Source: Actinorhabdospora filicis (GTDB lineage Bacteria; Actinomycetota; Actinomycetes; Mycobacteriales; Micromonosporaceae). From it: a stretch of DNA of 64,000 nt. Positions 17,606 through 26,029 of the stretch are shown piece by piece. Under the pieces are notes generated by a model. That model worked only from the letters and a program-made list of their open reading frames with translations, was not told the DNA's origin and ran no database searches. The DNA lies in NCBI RefSeq assembly GCF_030269765.1, contig NZ_BSTX01000002.1, forward strand, positions 901,379 through 965,378. Direction: 5' to 3'. Each line of letters begins with the position of its first letter. Positions within the stretch are counted from its first letter, which is position 1. A program made the position numbers and the translations under genes.

Positions 17606-18961
17606 ATGACCGAAGTGGACGCCATCATCCTCGGCATGGGCGTCGGCGGCGAGGAGATCGCCGAACGGCTCGCCGACGCGGGCCTGCGCGTCCTGGGCGT
17701 CGACGGAGGCCTCGTCGGGGGCGAATGCCCCTACTGGGGCTGTATCCCCAGCAAGATGATGATCCGCGCGGCCAACCTCATCGCCGACGCGCGCCGCCTG
17801 GAGGGCATCGGCGGGTTCGTGCAGGTGACCCCCGACTGGGCGCCCGTGGCGTCCCGGATCCGCAGCGAGGCCACCGACGACTGGGACGACAAGGTCGCCG
17901 TGGAACGCTTCACCGGCAAGGGCGGCACGTTCGTGCGCGGACGCGGGAAACTCGCCGGCCCCGGGCGTGTCGAGGTCGACGGCGTGACCTACACCGCCAC
18001 GCGCGCGGTCGTCGTCGCCACCGGCGGCGCCCCCGTCATCCCCCCGATCGAGGGCCTGGCCGGGACTCCCTACTGGACCAACCGCGAGGCCATCGCCACC
18101 GAGACGGCCCCCTCCTCCCTCATCGTCCTGGGCGGCGGCGCCATCGGCGTCGAGCTCGGGCAGGTCTTCGCGCGCTTCGGCACCGCCGTCACCATCGTCG
18201 AGGGCGCCGGGCGGTTGCTGCCCGCCGAGGAGCCCGAGGCCTCCGAGATCGTCCACCAGGCCCTCGCCGAGGACGACATCCGCATCCGCGTCGGCGCCAG
18301 GGCCGTCAAGGTCGCCCACGACGGCCAGAACTTCACCCTCACCCTCGACGACGGCACCACCGAGACCGCCGAGAAACTCCTCGTCGCCGTCGGCCGCAAG
18401 GCCCAGATGGCCGACCTCGGGCTGGAGACCGTCGGCATCGACCCGTCCGGCCACGCCATCCCCGTCGACGGGCACATGCGCGCCGGTGACAAGCTCTGGG
18501 CCGTCGGCGACGTCACCGGGCACGGGCAGTTCACCCACGTGGCGATGTACCAGGCCGCCGTCACCGTCCGCGACATCCTCGGCGAGCCCGGACCGCCCAC
18601 CGACTACCGCGCCCTGCCCCGCGTCACCTTCACCGACCCCGAGGTCGGCGCCGTCGGCATGACCGAGCAGCAGGCCCGCGACGCCGGGCTGTCCGTCCAC
18701 GTCGGCATCACCCAGATCCCCACCTCGGCGCGCGGCTGGATCTACGGCGACGGCAACGAGGGCATCGTCAAACTCGTCATCGACACCGACCGCGACCTCC
18801 TCGTCGGCGCCACCGTCGCCGCCCCCTCCGGCGGCGAGACGATGGGCGCGCTCGCCGTGGCCGTCTACGCCGAGGTGAAGGTGACCAGCATGCGCAACAT
18901 GATGTACGCCTACCCGACCTTCTACCGCGCCATCGAGGACGCCCTCCGCCACATCACGTGA
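17606..18961 (+). CDS. FAD-dependent pyridine nucleotide-disulfide oxidoreductase
   Basis: A 451-residue class-I flavoprotein related to dihydrolipoyl dehydrogenase and mercuric reductase. It has the FAD motif near residues 9-16 (LGMGVGGEE), the redox pair Cys41/Cys46 (GGECPYWGCIPSK), the NAD(P) motif VLGGGAIGVELGQ, the second FAD motif LWAVGDVTG, and a dimerisation domain. The usual C-terminal HPTxxE catalytic dyad reads YPTFYRAIE, so the base histidine is Tyr, as in MerA-like enzymes. No HMA domain or C-terminal cysteine pair of MerA is present. The substrate is therefore uncertain (possibly a low-molecular-weight disulfide or quinone). Start ATG follows GAAGGG. Confidence 0.85.
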   Translation: MTEVDAIILGMGVGGEEIAERLADAGLRVLGVDGGLVGGECPYWGCIPSKMMIRAANLIADARRLEGIGGFVQVTPDWAPVASRIRSEATDDWDDKVAVERFTGKGGTFVRGRGKLAGPGRVEVDGVTYTATRAVVVATGGAPVIPPIEGLAGTPYWTNREAIATETAPSSLIVLGGGAIGVELGQVFARFGTAVTIVEGAGRLLPAEEPEASEIVHQALAEDDIRIRVGARAVKVAHDGQNFTLTLDDGTTETAEKLLVAVGRKAQMADLGLETVGIDPSGHAIPVDGHMRAGDKLWAVGDVTGHGQFTHVAMYQAAVTVRDILGEPGPPTDYRALPRVTFTDPEVGAVGMTEQQARDAGLSVHVGITQIPTSARGWIYGDGNEGIVKLVIDTDRDLLVGATVAAPSGGETMGALAVAVYAEVKVTSMRNMMYAYPTFYRAIEDALRHIT

Positions 18962-18980
18962 CGTGGGATACCGTGTCGGC

Positions 18981-19502
18981 GTGCTCGTGACGTGGACGCG
19001 GTACGACGAGGCGCCCGCTCTGGTGGACCCGGGCGCGCGGCCCGGGTTCATCGCGCGCGCCGGAGGTTTCGAGCGCGGGCGCCCCGGGGCCGCGCACGTC
19101 CTGGAGTTCTGGAGCGACCGCTTCGCCTACCACGACGCCGGGCCCGTCGACGCCTCCGCCCGCACCTTCATCACCCGCCGCGAGCTGTCCGGCGGCTTCC
19201 AGCCGCGCATGACCGGCGTCGGGCTCCTGCGCCTGACCCACGTCCGCGTCCCCGGCGGGCGCTTCGGCGAGGTCATCGACCGCGCCAACCGCCGCTGGGA
19301 ACCGGCGCTGGCGGTGGCCTCGGGCATGCTCGGCGGATTCCTCGCCGAGGAGGGCAACAGCGAGGTCCTCGTACTGTCCTGCTGGCGCACCTTCGACGAC
19401 CACGAGCGCTACCGCGCCGAGATCGCCGCGCGAGCCGGTGAGCCGCCGCCCACGCCGGGCGAGCAGGTGCTGGTCGACGTGGTCCCGGAGTGGGGCCGCT
19501 AG
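18981..19502 (+). CDS. Conserved hypothetical protein, YdbC-like alpha/beta barrel
   Basis: A 173-residue soluble protein. The LVTWTRYDEAPAL start, a WRTFDDHERYRAE segment near the C-terminus and an aspartate-rich middle suggest a dimeric ferredoxin-like fold seen in DUF4937/antibiotic-monooxygenase-type proteins, but the match is weak. GTG 18981 lies six bases after TACCGT (18969-18974), the leaderless pattern seen elsewhere here; GTG 18963 would add six residues. The gene begins 19 bases after the flavoprotein gene, so it may have its own promoter or be read through. Its stop overlaps the convergent sensor-domain gene. Confidence 0.55.
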   Translation: MLVTWTRYDEAPALVDPGARPGFIARAGGFERGRPGAAHVLEFWSDRFAYHDAGPVDASARTFITRRELSGGFQPRMTGVGLLRLTHVRVPGGRFGEVIDRANRRWEPALAVASGMLGGFLAEEGNSEVLVLSCWRTFDDHERYRAEIAARAGEPPPTPGEQVLVDVVPEWGR

Positions 19503-19945
19503 AGCAGGCGCCGCACCACCGCGGCATGAGCCCGCGCCGCCTGCTTCAGCAGCCACGGCCCCACGAAGAGCATCACCAGCGCCGGCGAGGTGTGCACCGC
19601 GAACGCGCCCAGCCGCGTCGGGCCGCCCCACGTGCCGTGCGCGAGATCGGCGTCCCAGAACACCACCGGGTACGAGACCCAGTACGGCCACAGCAGACAC
19701 AGATACCCGAAGAACACGCCGAACGGAACCGCCAGCGCCAGATTCGCCAGCCCGTACAGCGCCGGACGCGGCCTCACCCCCGGAACCGCGCCGATCCACC
19801 GCGCCCGCGCGAGTTCGAGCCGGACACCCCAGCCGAACAGCAGCGGAATCAGCAGCACCGGCGCGAGCACCGCGCCGGTGAGGACGTGCGCCAGGCGCCG
19901 CCAGGTGATCGCGGCGAATGGGAGACGCCAGAAGGAGGGGTTCAT
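19499..19945 (-). CDS. Orphan membrane 'sensor' domain protein
   Basis: A 148-residue membrane protein with about four hydrophobic helices (TGAVLAPVLLIPLLFGW, ANLALAVPFGVFFGYLCLL, a WVSYPVVFW segment and HTSPALVMLFVGPWLL). It resembles the N-terminal 'putative sensor' membrane domain of many actinomycete HisKA_3 kinases but has no kinase part. It could be a stand-alone derivative or kinase remnant. ATG 19945 is preceded by GGAGGGG-rich sequence read on the minus strand. The gene ends four bases into the convergent hypothetical gene. Confidence 0.55.
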   Translation of the reverse strand: MNPSFWRLPFAAITWRRLAHVLTGAVLAPVLLIPLLFGWGVRLELARARWIGAVPGVRPRPALYGLANLALAVPFGVFFGYLCLLWPYWVSYPVVFWDADLAHGTWGGPTRLGAFAVHTSPALVMLFVGPWLLKQAARAHAAVVRRLL

Positions 19946-20057
19946 GGGGCGACCGTAGAAGGCGGGTGGGGGAGAGGGCGTCACCCGCGGGAGTGAGGGG
20001 CGGGGGTACCGGGGTCGGGTGTGGCGGGAGGAGGGACCGGCGTGGCATCGTTCGCCG

Positions 20058-20992
20058 ATGCGGGCGCGAAGAAACGACGGGACCGAGCTGAACGCCGAGT
20101 TCGAACTCACCGCCGACGGCGACGGCTTCGCCCTCACCCTGCACAGCGCGGGCGGCAAGGTCACCGGCTCGGACCTGCCCCGCAACAGCGACTACGCCGA
20201 GGCCCTGCGGACCCTGCTCACCCGCCTCGGGAGCATCGGCGCCGTCCTCACCGGCGCGCTCCTGGACTCCGCCCGCGGCCGCAACCTCGACGTGGCCGCC
20301 CGGCACGTGTCGCTGCGCGACCGGGCCTACCCCGTCGCGCTCGCCGATGTGGGCGACATGGAGGGGCTCCGGCTGGCGATCACGGCGAGCCTGGGCGATG
20401 TGGCCCGCGGCGCCGGGACGCGCAAGAGCGGCAACAACTCCAAGCGCGTCCGGCTGGCGGTGAGCCTGCCCGCCGGGCACGGCATGGACGCGGCGGCGCT
20501 GGCGCGGGTGCTGACCGCGGCGGGCGGCGTCGTGGCGCCGGTCGCCGCCGGTGGGGTGACGTCTCCGGCGGGGACGCGGCGGCCCGGCGGCGGCCAGGGC
20601 AGGCAGGCCGATCCGGCGGTGCGCAAGGCCGTCGAGGAGTGCGCGATGGCCGCGGCCACCGCGCACTACCTACAGCGGGGGTGGACGGTGACCGACGTGT
20701 CGCGCGCGACCGCGGGCACCAACCCGTGGGACCTCACGTGCGGGGCGAGGAGGTGCTGCACGTGGAGGTCAAGGGGACGACCGGTGTGGACCTCACGGTG
20801 AACCTGACCCGCAACGAGGTCGCCCACGCCTCCTCGCCGGAGGTCACCGCGGCGCTGTTCATCCTCTTCGGCATCGCCGTCGCCACCGGCCCCGGCGGGC
20901 CCGTCGCGTCCGGCGGCACCGTCCGGCTCGTGCAGCCGTGGGTGCCGGATCCGGCGAGGCTGACGCCGGTGATGTTCACCTACACCGTCTGA
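20058..20992 (+). pseudogene. DUF3883-domain protein with a frameshift
   Basis: Two frames together encode one protein of about 310 residues. Frame 1 (20058-~20741) carries an MrcB-N/restriction-associated-like region (DLPRNSDYAEALRTLLTRLG, GNNSKRVRL) and the beginning of a DUF3883 domain (GTNPWDLTC). Homology then jumps to the next frame: RGEEVLHVEVKGTTG, NLTRNEVAHA, ending YTV at 20992. A single base appears missing in the GGGG run at 20742-20745. DUF3883 has a nuclease-like core (E.E.K seen here as VEVK) and occurs in restriction and other defence proteins. Either a true pseudogene, a programmed shift or a sequencing error. Frame 2 ends 13 bases inside the convergent MarR gene. Confidence 0.65.
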
Positions 20993-21435
20993 CCCGCCGT
21001 CAGCCCCCGCACGGTCGCCACGACCGCGCGCAGCTCCGGGATGGCGTCGGCCTCGGCGAGGGCGGTCTCCAGGACGGCGTCGTGGGTGGGGCGGGCGGCG
21101 GCGAGGAGGGCGAGGCCGGTGGGGGTGACCTCGGTGTAGATGCCGCGGCGGTCATCGGGGCAGAGGAAGCGGGCGAGGATGCCGCGGTTCTCCAAGCGGG
21201 TGACGAGCCGGGTGGTGGCGCTCTGGCTGAGGACGGCGGCGCGGGAGAGCTGCTGCATGCGCATGTGCCAGCCGTCCTGGCGGGCCAGGACGTCCAGGAC
21301 GGTGTACTCGCTCACGCTCAGCTCGTGGGCGGCCTGGAGGGCGCGTTCGAGGGCGTCCTCGATGCGGGCGTGCAGGGCGGCGAGGGTGCGCCAGCCGTGG
21401 GCGCGGGCTTCCACGGCGTCATCGGCGAGTGGCAT
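20980..21435 (-). CDS. MarR-family transcriptional regulator
   Basis: A 151-residue regulator with a winged helix: LSVSEYTVLDVLARQDG, then LSRAAVLSQSATTRLVTRLE and the wing CPDDRRGIYTEVTPTG. Size and order are those of typical MarR dimers, which release DNA on binding a phenolic or lipophilic ligand. It is divergent from an MFS exporter gene 146 bases away, the classical arrangement for efflux control. Its 3' end overlaps the frameshifted DUF3883 gene by 13 bases, tail to tail. Confidence 0.88.
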   Translation of the reverse strand: MPLADDAVEARAHGWRTLAALHARIEDALERALQAAHELSVSEYTVLDVLARQDGWHMRMQQLSRAAVLSQSATTRLVTRLENRGILARFLCPDDRRGIYTEVTPTGLALLAAARPTHDAVLETALAEADAIPELRAVVATVRGLTAGQTV

Positions 21436-21497
21436 GGGACACCTTCCCGGGGCGGCGGTTGCGGCCGCGGTCCTTGCGTGCTGAGATAGGGAGCGTC

Positions 21498-21563
21498 TGC
21501 AACTATTTCAGACGCCGTATGTTGCACAAGCCGGTAGTCGGCCTGCTGGGGCAACTGTACTAG
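21498..21563. promoter_or_regulatory. Candidate MarR operator and MFS promoter
   Basis: TGCAAC (21498-21503) and GTTGCA (21521-21526) form a spaced dyad, and GCAAC recurs at 21551-21555. TACTAG (21558-21563) is a plausible -10 box for the MFS gene, whose ATG is at 21582 behind GGGAG. The repeated TGCAAC element in a MarR/MFS divergent region suggests operator sites; no -35 box is convincing. Confidence 0.45.
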
Positions 21564-21581
21564 CGTATCGGGAGTCAGGGC

Positions 21582-22754
21582 ATGCCCCTCGCGTTGCTGG
21601 CGCTCATGATCAGCGCCTTCGGTATCGGGACCACCGAGTTCGTCATCAACGGGCTGCTGCCCGACCTGTCCGCCGAGTTCGGGGTGTCGATCCCGACCGC
21701 CGGGCTGCTGGTGTCCGGCTACGCGCTCGGGGTGTTCATCGGGGCGCCGGTGCTGACGATCCTGGGCAACCGGCTGGCGCGCAAGAAGATGCTCCTGCTG
21801 CTCATGGGCATCTTCATCGCCGGGAACATCGTCTCGGCGCTCGCCGGGAGCTACGGGGTGCTGATGGCGGGACGGATCGTGTCGTCCTTCGCGCACGGCG
21901 CGTTCTTCGGGGTGGGCTCGGTCGTGGCGGCGGGACTGGTCGCGCCCGACCGCAGGGCGCGGGCCATCGCGATGATGTTCACCGGGCTCACGCTGGCCAA
22001 TGTGCTGGGCGTGCCGCTGGGGACGCTGCTCGGCCAGGCCTTCGGATGGCAGTCGGCGTTCTGGGCGGTCGTGGCGATCGGCGTGGTGGCGTTCCTGGGC
22101 GTGCTGGCGCTCGTTCCCGCCGACGGCGCGGGGAGTGAGCTGCCGTCGCTGCGGGAGGAGATGAAGGTGTTCCGGCGCGGGCAGGTGTGGATGGCGCTGT
22201 TGATGACGGTCCTCGGCTTCGCCCCGGCCTTCACCGTGCTGACCTTCATCGCGCCCATGGCCACCGAGGTCGCCGGATTCGGCGAGGGCGCGGTGCCGGT
22301 GCTGGTCGGCCTCTTCGGTGTCGGCGTGGTCGTGGGCAACCTGATCGGCGCGCGCTTCGCCGACCGGGCGCTCATGCCCAGCCTGTACGCGATCCTCGCC
22401 GTGCTCATCGCGGTGTCCCTGCTGTTCCTGCCCGCCGCGCACAGCAAGGCCGGGCTCGTCGCGGCGATCCTCGGCTTCGGCGTGGTCTCCTTCGCGACCG
22501 TCGCGCCGCTGCAGACGCGGGTCCTGGACCAGGCCGCGGGCGCCCCGACGCTGGCCTCGGCGGTCAACATCGGCGCGTTCAACCTCGGCAACGCCCTCGG
22601 CGCCTTCCTCGGCGGGACCGTCATCGACGCCGGGCTCGGCTACACCGCCACCGGCTGGGTCGCCGCGCTACTGGGTGCCGGCGGCCTCGCGGTGGCCCTG
22701 GCCTCGGGCGCGATGGACCGCAGGCGCCGCGCGGCCTACGCCACCGCGGCCTGA
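21582..22754 (+). CDS. MFS drug/metabolite exporter (DHA1 family)
   Basis: A 390-residue protein with 12 predicted membrane helices. It begins LALLALMISAFGIGTTEFVI, the hallmark of the AraJ/NepI/Cml-type DHA1 subfamily (the GTTEF motif in helix 1), and has the antiporter motif C-like sequence GLTLANVLGVPLGTLLGQ. It works as a proton-driven exporter of drugs, nucleosides or arabinose-like compounds; the substrate is not predictable. Under probable control of the divergent MarR regulator. A strong terminator follows the stop codon. Confidence 0.88.
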   Translation: MPLALLALMISAFGIGTTEFVINGLLPDLSAEFGVSIPTAGLLVSGYALGVFIGAPVLTILGNRLARKKMLLLLMGIFIAGNIVSALAGSYGVLMAGRIVSSFAHGAFFGVGSVVAAGLVAPDRRARAIAMMFTGLTLANVLGVPLGTLLGQAFGWQSAFWAVVAIGVVAFLGVLALVPADGAGSELPSLREEMKVFRRGQVWMALLMTVLGFAPAFTVLTFIAPMATEVAGFGEGAVPVLVGLFGVGVVVGNLIGARFADRALMPSLYAILAVLIAVSLLFLPAAHSKAGLVAAILGFGVVSFATVAPLQTRVLDQAAGAPTLASAVNIGAFNLGNALGAFLGGTVIDAGLGYTATGWVAALLGAGGLAVALASGAMDRRRRAAYATAA

Positions 22755-22763
22755 GCCCGCGAA

Positions 22764-22791
22764 AAAGGGCGCCCGGTCACGGGCGCCCTTT
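22764..22791. terminator. Bidirectional intrinsic terminator
   Basis: AAAGGGCGCCCG-GTCA-CGGGCGCCCTTT: a perfect 12-bp stem with a four-base loop, with A and T runs at either end. It lies ten bases after the MFS stop codon and nine before the convergent DUF402 gene's stop, serving both. Confidence 0.92.
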
Positions 22792-22799
22792 CGCCGTGC

Positions 22800-23462
22800 C
22801 TAGGGCCAGTTGGCGTGCGGCTCCCGCCACGTCTCCGGCAGCACCGGCATCGCCCAGGACGGATCGCGCACGACGTCGGTGTAGCGCCCGTCGAAGACGC
22901 CCTCGCCGCGCACCGCCAGGGCCGCCGACTCCGCGGCGTGCCCGCGGATCCGCTCGGCCAGCTCCGGCGTGAAGTAGCCCGGCACGCCCGTCTTCACCTC
23001 GGCGAACTCCCGCTCGTCCTTCAGCTCCCAGGTCCGGTCGGCGTAGACGATCACGTCGAGGGTGCGGTCGGAGGTGTCCACGAAGGCGTTCCCGGACGCG
23101 TCCGTCCAGCGGGTGTGCGGCCGCTCCAGGTTGATCTTCCAGCGGTGCAGGCGGCCGTCCGGCTCGAAGAACATCCACACCGACCAGGGCACGGCCACCG
23201 GGAACACGAAGATCGCCGATTCCCCGTACCAGGACGTCATGGCCGGGACGCGGGGCTCGCTCAGGCGCTCCCTCGGCAGCTCGGCGATGGGGGTGCCGTC
23301 GGCCGCCGTCGAGGTGACGGTCGGCGCGCCGGTGGGCAGGTGGATCGCCAGCTCGGTGGGGGTGTCGGCGATGACGTTGCCGGTGAACACCCAGCGGGTG
23401 GTGTCGTAACGGCCGTAACGGATCGAGACGGAACGCCCGGGTTCCCATGGGGTGGTCGTCAT
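22800..23462 (-). CDS. DUF402-domain protein (FomD-like nucleoside-diphosphatase family)
   Basis: A 220-residue protein with the DUF402 signature: VPWSVWMFFEPDGRLHRWKINLE (split as PWSVWMFFE and WKINLE), followed by DVIVYADRTWELKDEREF with conserved acidic residues that bind metal. DUF402 members include FomD and SA1684-type nucleotide diphosphatases. The N-terminus (GRSVSIRYGRYDTTRWVFTG) is a small beta domain typical of the longer members. The physiological substrate is unknown. ATG 23462 is preferred over an ATG at 23469 just upstream by homology start. It shares a terminator with the convergent MFS gene. Confidence 0.75.
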   Translation of the reverse strand: MTTTPWEPGRSVSIRYGRYDTTRWVFTGNVIADTPTELAIHLPTGAPTVTSTAADGTPIAELPRERLSEPRVPAMTSWYGESAIFVFPVAVPWSVWMFFEPDGRLHRWKINLERPHTRWTDASGNAFVDTSDRTLDVIVYADRTWELKDEREFAEVKTGVPGYFTPELAERIRGHAAESAALAVRGEGVFDGRYTDVVRDPSWAMPVLPETWREPHANWP

Positions 23463-23525
23463 GCGGCACGAGGCTAGTCGATCACACCGGTCATGGCGGG
23501 GTTATCAAACCGTTACCTCCACTTC

Positions 23526-23547
23526 ACTTACTGACCTGTTAGTAAGT
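23526..23547. promoter_or_regulatory. TetR-type operator before the GH3 operon
   Basis: ACTTACTGAC-CT-GTTAGTAAGT: two 10-base arms with one mismatch around a two-base centre, the usual geometry of TetR-family operators. TAAGTT (23543-23548) inside it can serve as a -10 box giving a start of transcription near 23556. The TetR gene at the end of the same operon (31707-32351) is the natural candidate binder. Confidence 0.7.
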
Positions 23548-23594
23548 TTGCTAGCGTGACCCCCGTCACCCGCCCCACCCCCGGGAGTCCGCCA

Positions 23595-25997
23595 GTGCCT
23601 GACATGAGTGATCCGCTTCCCCTGCTCTCGCTGGAGGAGAAGGTCCGCCTGCTCACCGGCGCGGCGCCGTTCGTCCTGCACCCGCTGCCCGTGGCCGGGC
23701 TGCGGCCGCTGGTGATGTCCGACGGGCCGGCCGGAGTGCGGGGTGGCGAGGGGGAGACCGCCGCGTCGTTCCCGTCGCCGACGGCCCTGGCCGCCACCTG
23801 GGACGAGGACGTCGCCGCCCGGCTCGGCGAGGTCTTCGCCCAGGAGGCCAGGCGGCACGGCGTGGACGTCGTCCTCGCGCCGGTGGTGAACATGCAGCGC
23901 ACCCCCGTCGGCGGACGCCACTTCGAGTGCTACTCGGAGGACCCGCTGCTCACCGCGCGCACCGGCGCCGCCCTCATTCGCGCCATGCAGGCCAGCGGCG
24001 TCGGGGCGTGCGTGAAGCACTTCGCGGCCAACGACTCCGAGACCCTGCGCACCGAATACGTCGCCGTCGTCGGCGAGCGCGCCATGCGCGAGGTCTACCT
24101 CGCCCCCTTCGAGGCGGCCGTCGAAGCCGGCGTGTGGGCGGTCATGGCCGCCTACAACGGCCTCGACGACGGCGAGGAGACCGCCACCGCCACCGAGCAC
24201 CGGCGGCTGCTGACCGGCCTCCTCAAAGAGGAATGGGGCTTCGACGGCGTCGTCGTCAGCGACTGGCTCGCCGCCCGCTCCACCGTCCCCACCGCCCTCG
24301 CCGGGCTCGACCTGGTCATGCCCGGCCCCGGCGGGCCCTGGGAGGACGCCCTCGTCGCCGCCGTCCGCGACGGCTCGGTCCCCGAGGCGCTCATCGACGA
24401 CAAGGCCCGCCGGATCCTGCGCCTCGCCGAGCGCGTGGGCGCACGCGGCGAGGCCGCCCCCGGCGTCCCCGTCACCGGGGTCCGCGACTTCCTGCGCGAG
24501 CTCGCCGCCCGCTCCACCGTCGTCCTCAAGGACGACCGCCGCGCCCTGCCCGTCGGCGGCGTGCGCTCCATCGCGCTCATCGGCCCCAACGCCGTGGACG
24601 CCTTCACCCAGGGCGGCGGCAGCGCCCACGTCCGCCCCGACCTCACCGTCACCCCCCTCGACGGCCTGCGCGCGGCCTTCCCCGACGCGACCATCACCGT
24701 CCACCGGGGATGCGACGCGCGCCCGCACCCGCCGCGCCTCGACCTCAAGGGCCGCAGCACCGACCCCGAGAGCGGCGAGCCGGGCCTGCGCCTGGACCTC
24801 CTCGACGACGACGGCCGCCGCGTCTCCTCCGCCGTGCACGCCACCGGCGACGGCTGGTGGTACGTCCCCGACGGCGTCACCGCCGCCCGCCTCACCGCCC
24901 GCGTCACCCTCGGCGAGCCCGGCGAGCACCACCTGGAACTCGGCACCGTCGGCGCCCACACCGTCCACATCGGAGGCATCGAGGCCGGTGGCGCGACCGC
25001 GATCGCCGGACCCGAGGTCCTGCTCGACTCCAGCGTCAACGCCCCGCCCGGCACCGGCCTCACCGTCACCGGCCCCGCCACCGTCGACGTCATCGCCGAA
25101 CTCCAGATCGTCGACGCCGTCGCCTACGGCCGCTTCGCGCGCGCCGAACTGCGCCACCGCCCGCCCGGCCCCACCGACGACGAGGAGATCGCCGCCGCGG
25201 CCACCGCCGCCCGCGACGCCGACCTCGCCGTGGTCATCGTCGGCACCAACGACCAGGTCGAATCCGAGGGCTGGGACCGCGCCACCCTCGACCTGCCCGG
25301 CCGCCAGGACGACCTCGTGCGCGCCGTCCTGGCCGCCGACCCCGGCGCCGTCATCGCCGTCAACGCCGGGGCACCGGTGCTGCTGCCCTGGCTCGCCGAG
25401 GCCGCCACCGCCCTGTGGACGTGGTTCCCGGGACAGGAGTGCGGCCACGCCCTCGCCGACGTCCTCACCGGCCGGACCGAACCCGCCGGGCGGCTGCCCT
25501 GGACCCTCCCCGCCCGGCCGGAGGACGTCCCCGTCCCCAACGCCATCCCCGACGGCGGGCGCGTCCACTACCCCGAAGGCGTCCACATCGGACACCGCGG
25601 CTGGCTGCGCGCCGGCCGCGAACCCGCCCTGCCCTTCGGCCACGGCCTCGGCTGGACCGACTGGGACTACACCGATCTCACCATCGACGACGGCGAGGAG
25701 CTCACCGCCGCCGTCACCGTCCGCAACACCGGCCCCCGCGCGGGCCGCGAAACCGTCCAGCTCTACCTCGAAGCCGGCGGCGGGCCCGAACGGCCCGTCC
25801 GCTGGCTCGCCGGATACACCACCGTCGAGGCCGCGCCCGGCGAGACCGCCACCGCGACCGTCCCGATCGCCCCCCGCGCCCTGCAGATCTGGGACGCCGG
25901 AAGCCGCGCGTGGACGACCCCACCCGGCCGCTACCGGCTGCGCGCCGGGCGATCCGTCACCGACCTGCGCCTCGACGGACACCTCACCCGCCACTGA
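23595..25997 (+). CDS. Beta-glucosidase-like glycoside hydrolase family 3 enzyme
   Basis: About 800 residues, no signal peptide, so cytoplasmic. Domain order: GH3 N-terminal TIM barrel (LSLEEKVRLLTG, DGPAGVR, KHFAANDSE), nucleophile Asp in GVVVSDWLAA, GH3 C-terminal domain (IALIGPNA, LVMPGPG) interrupted by a PA14-like insert (~residues 380-500), then an Fn3-like C-terminal domain (VTVRNTGPRAGRETVQLYLE). It hydrolyses beta-linked oligosaccharides taken up from outside. GTG 23595 follows GGGAG by seven bases; GTG 23556, seven bases after TAAGTT, would add 13 residues by leaderless translation. First gene of an uptake operon; regulated by the TetR palindrome upstream. Confidence 0.88.
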   Translation: MPDMSDPLPLLSLEEKVRLLTGAAPFVLHPLPVAGLRPLVMSDGPAGVRGGEGETAASFPSPTALAATWDEDVAARLGEVFAQEARRHGVDVVLAPVVNMQRTPVGGRHFECYSEDPLLTARTGAALIRAMQASGVGACVKHFAANDSETLRTEYVAVVGERAMREVYLAPFEAAVEAGVWAVMAAYNGLDDGEETATATEHRRLLTGLLKEEWGFDGVVVSDWLAARSTVPTALAGLDLVMPGPGGPWEDALVAAVRDGSVPEALIDDKARRILRLAERVGARGEAAPGVPVTGVRDFLRELAARSTVVLKDDRRALPVGGVRSIALIGPNAVDAFTQGGGSAHVRPDLTVTPLDGLRAAFPDATITVHRGCDARPHPPRLDLKGRSTDPESGEPGLRLDLLDDDGRRVSSAVHATGDGWWYVPDGVTAARLTARVTLGEPGEHHLELGTVGAHTVHIGGIEAGGATAIAGPEVLLDSSVNAPPGTGLTVTGPATVDVIAELQIVDAVAYGRFARAELRHRPPGPTDDEEIAAAATAARDADLAVVIVGTNDQVESEGWDRATLDLPGRQDDLVRAVLAADPGAVIAVNAGAPVLLPWLAEAATALWTWFPGQECGHALADVLTGRTEPAGRLPWTLPARPEDVPVPNAIPDGGRVHYPEGVHIGHRGWLRAGREPALPFGHGLGWTDWDYTDLTIDDGEELTAAVTVRNTGPRAGRETVQLYLEAGGGPERPVRWLAGYTTVEAAPGETATATVPIAPRALQIWDAGSRAWTTPPGRYRLRAGRSVTDLRLDGHLTRH

Positions 25998-26029
25998 CAA
26001 CGCCCCAGCCCCGGAAAGCAGTGACCACC

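Noticed and set aside
23927..26029. Long frame joined upstream to the lipoprotein gene
   Set aside because: It shadows the GH3 gene; the lipoprotein signal peptide begins at 26030.
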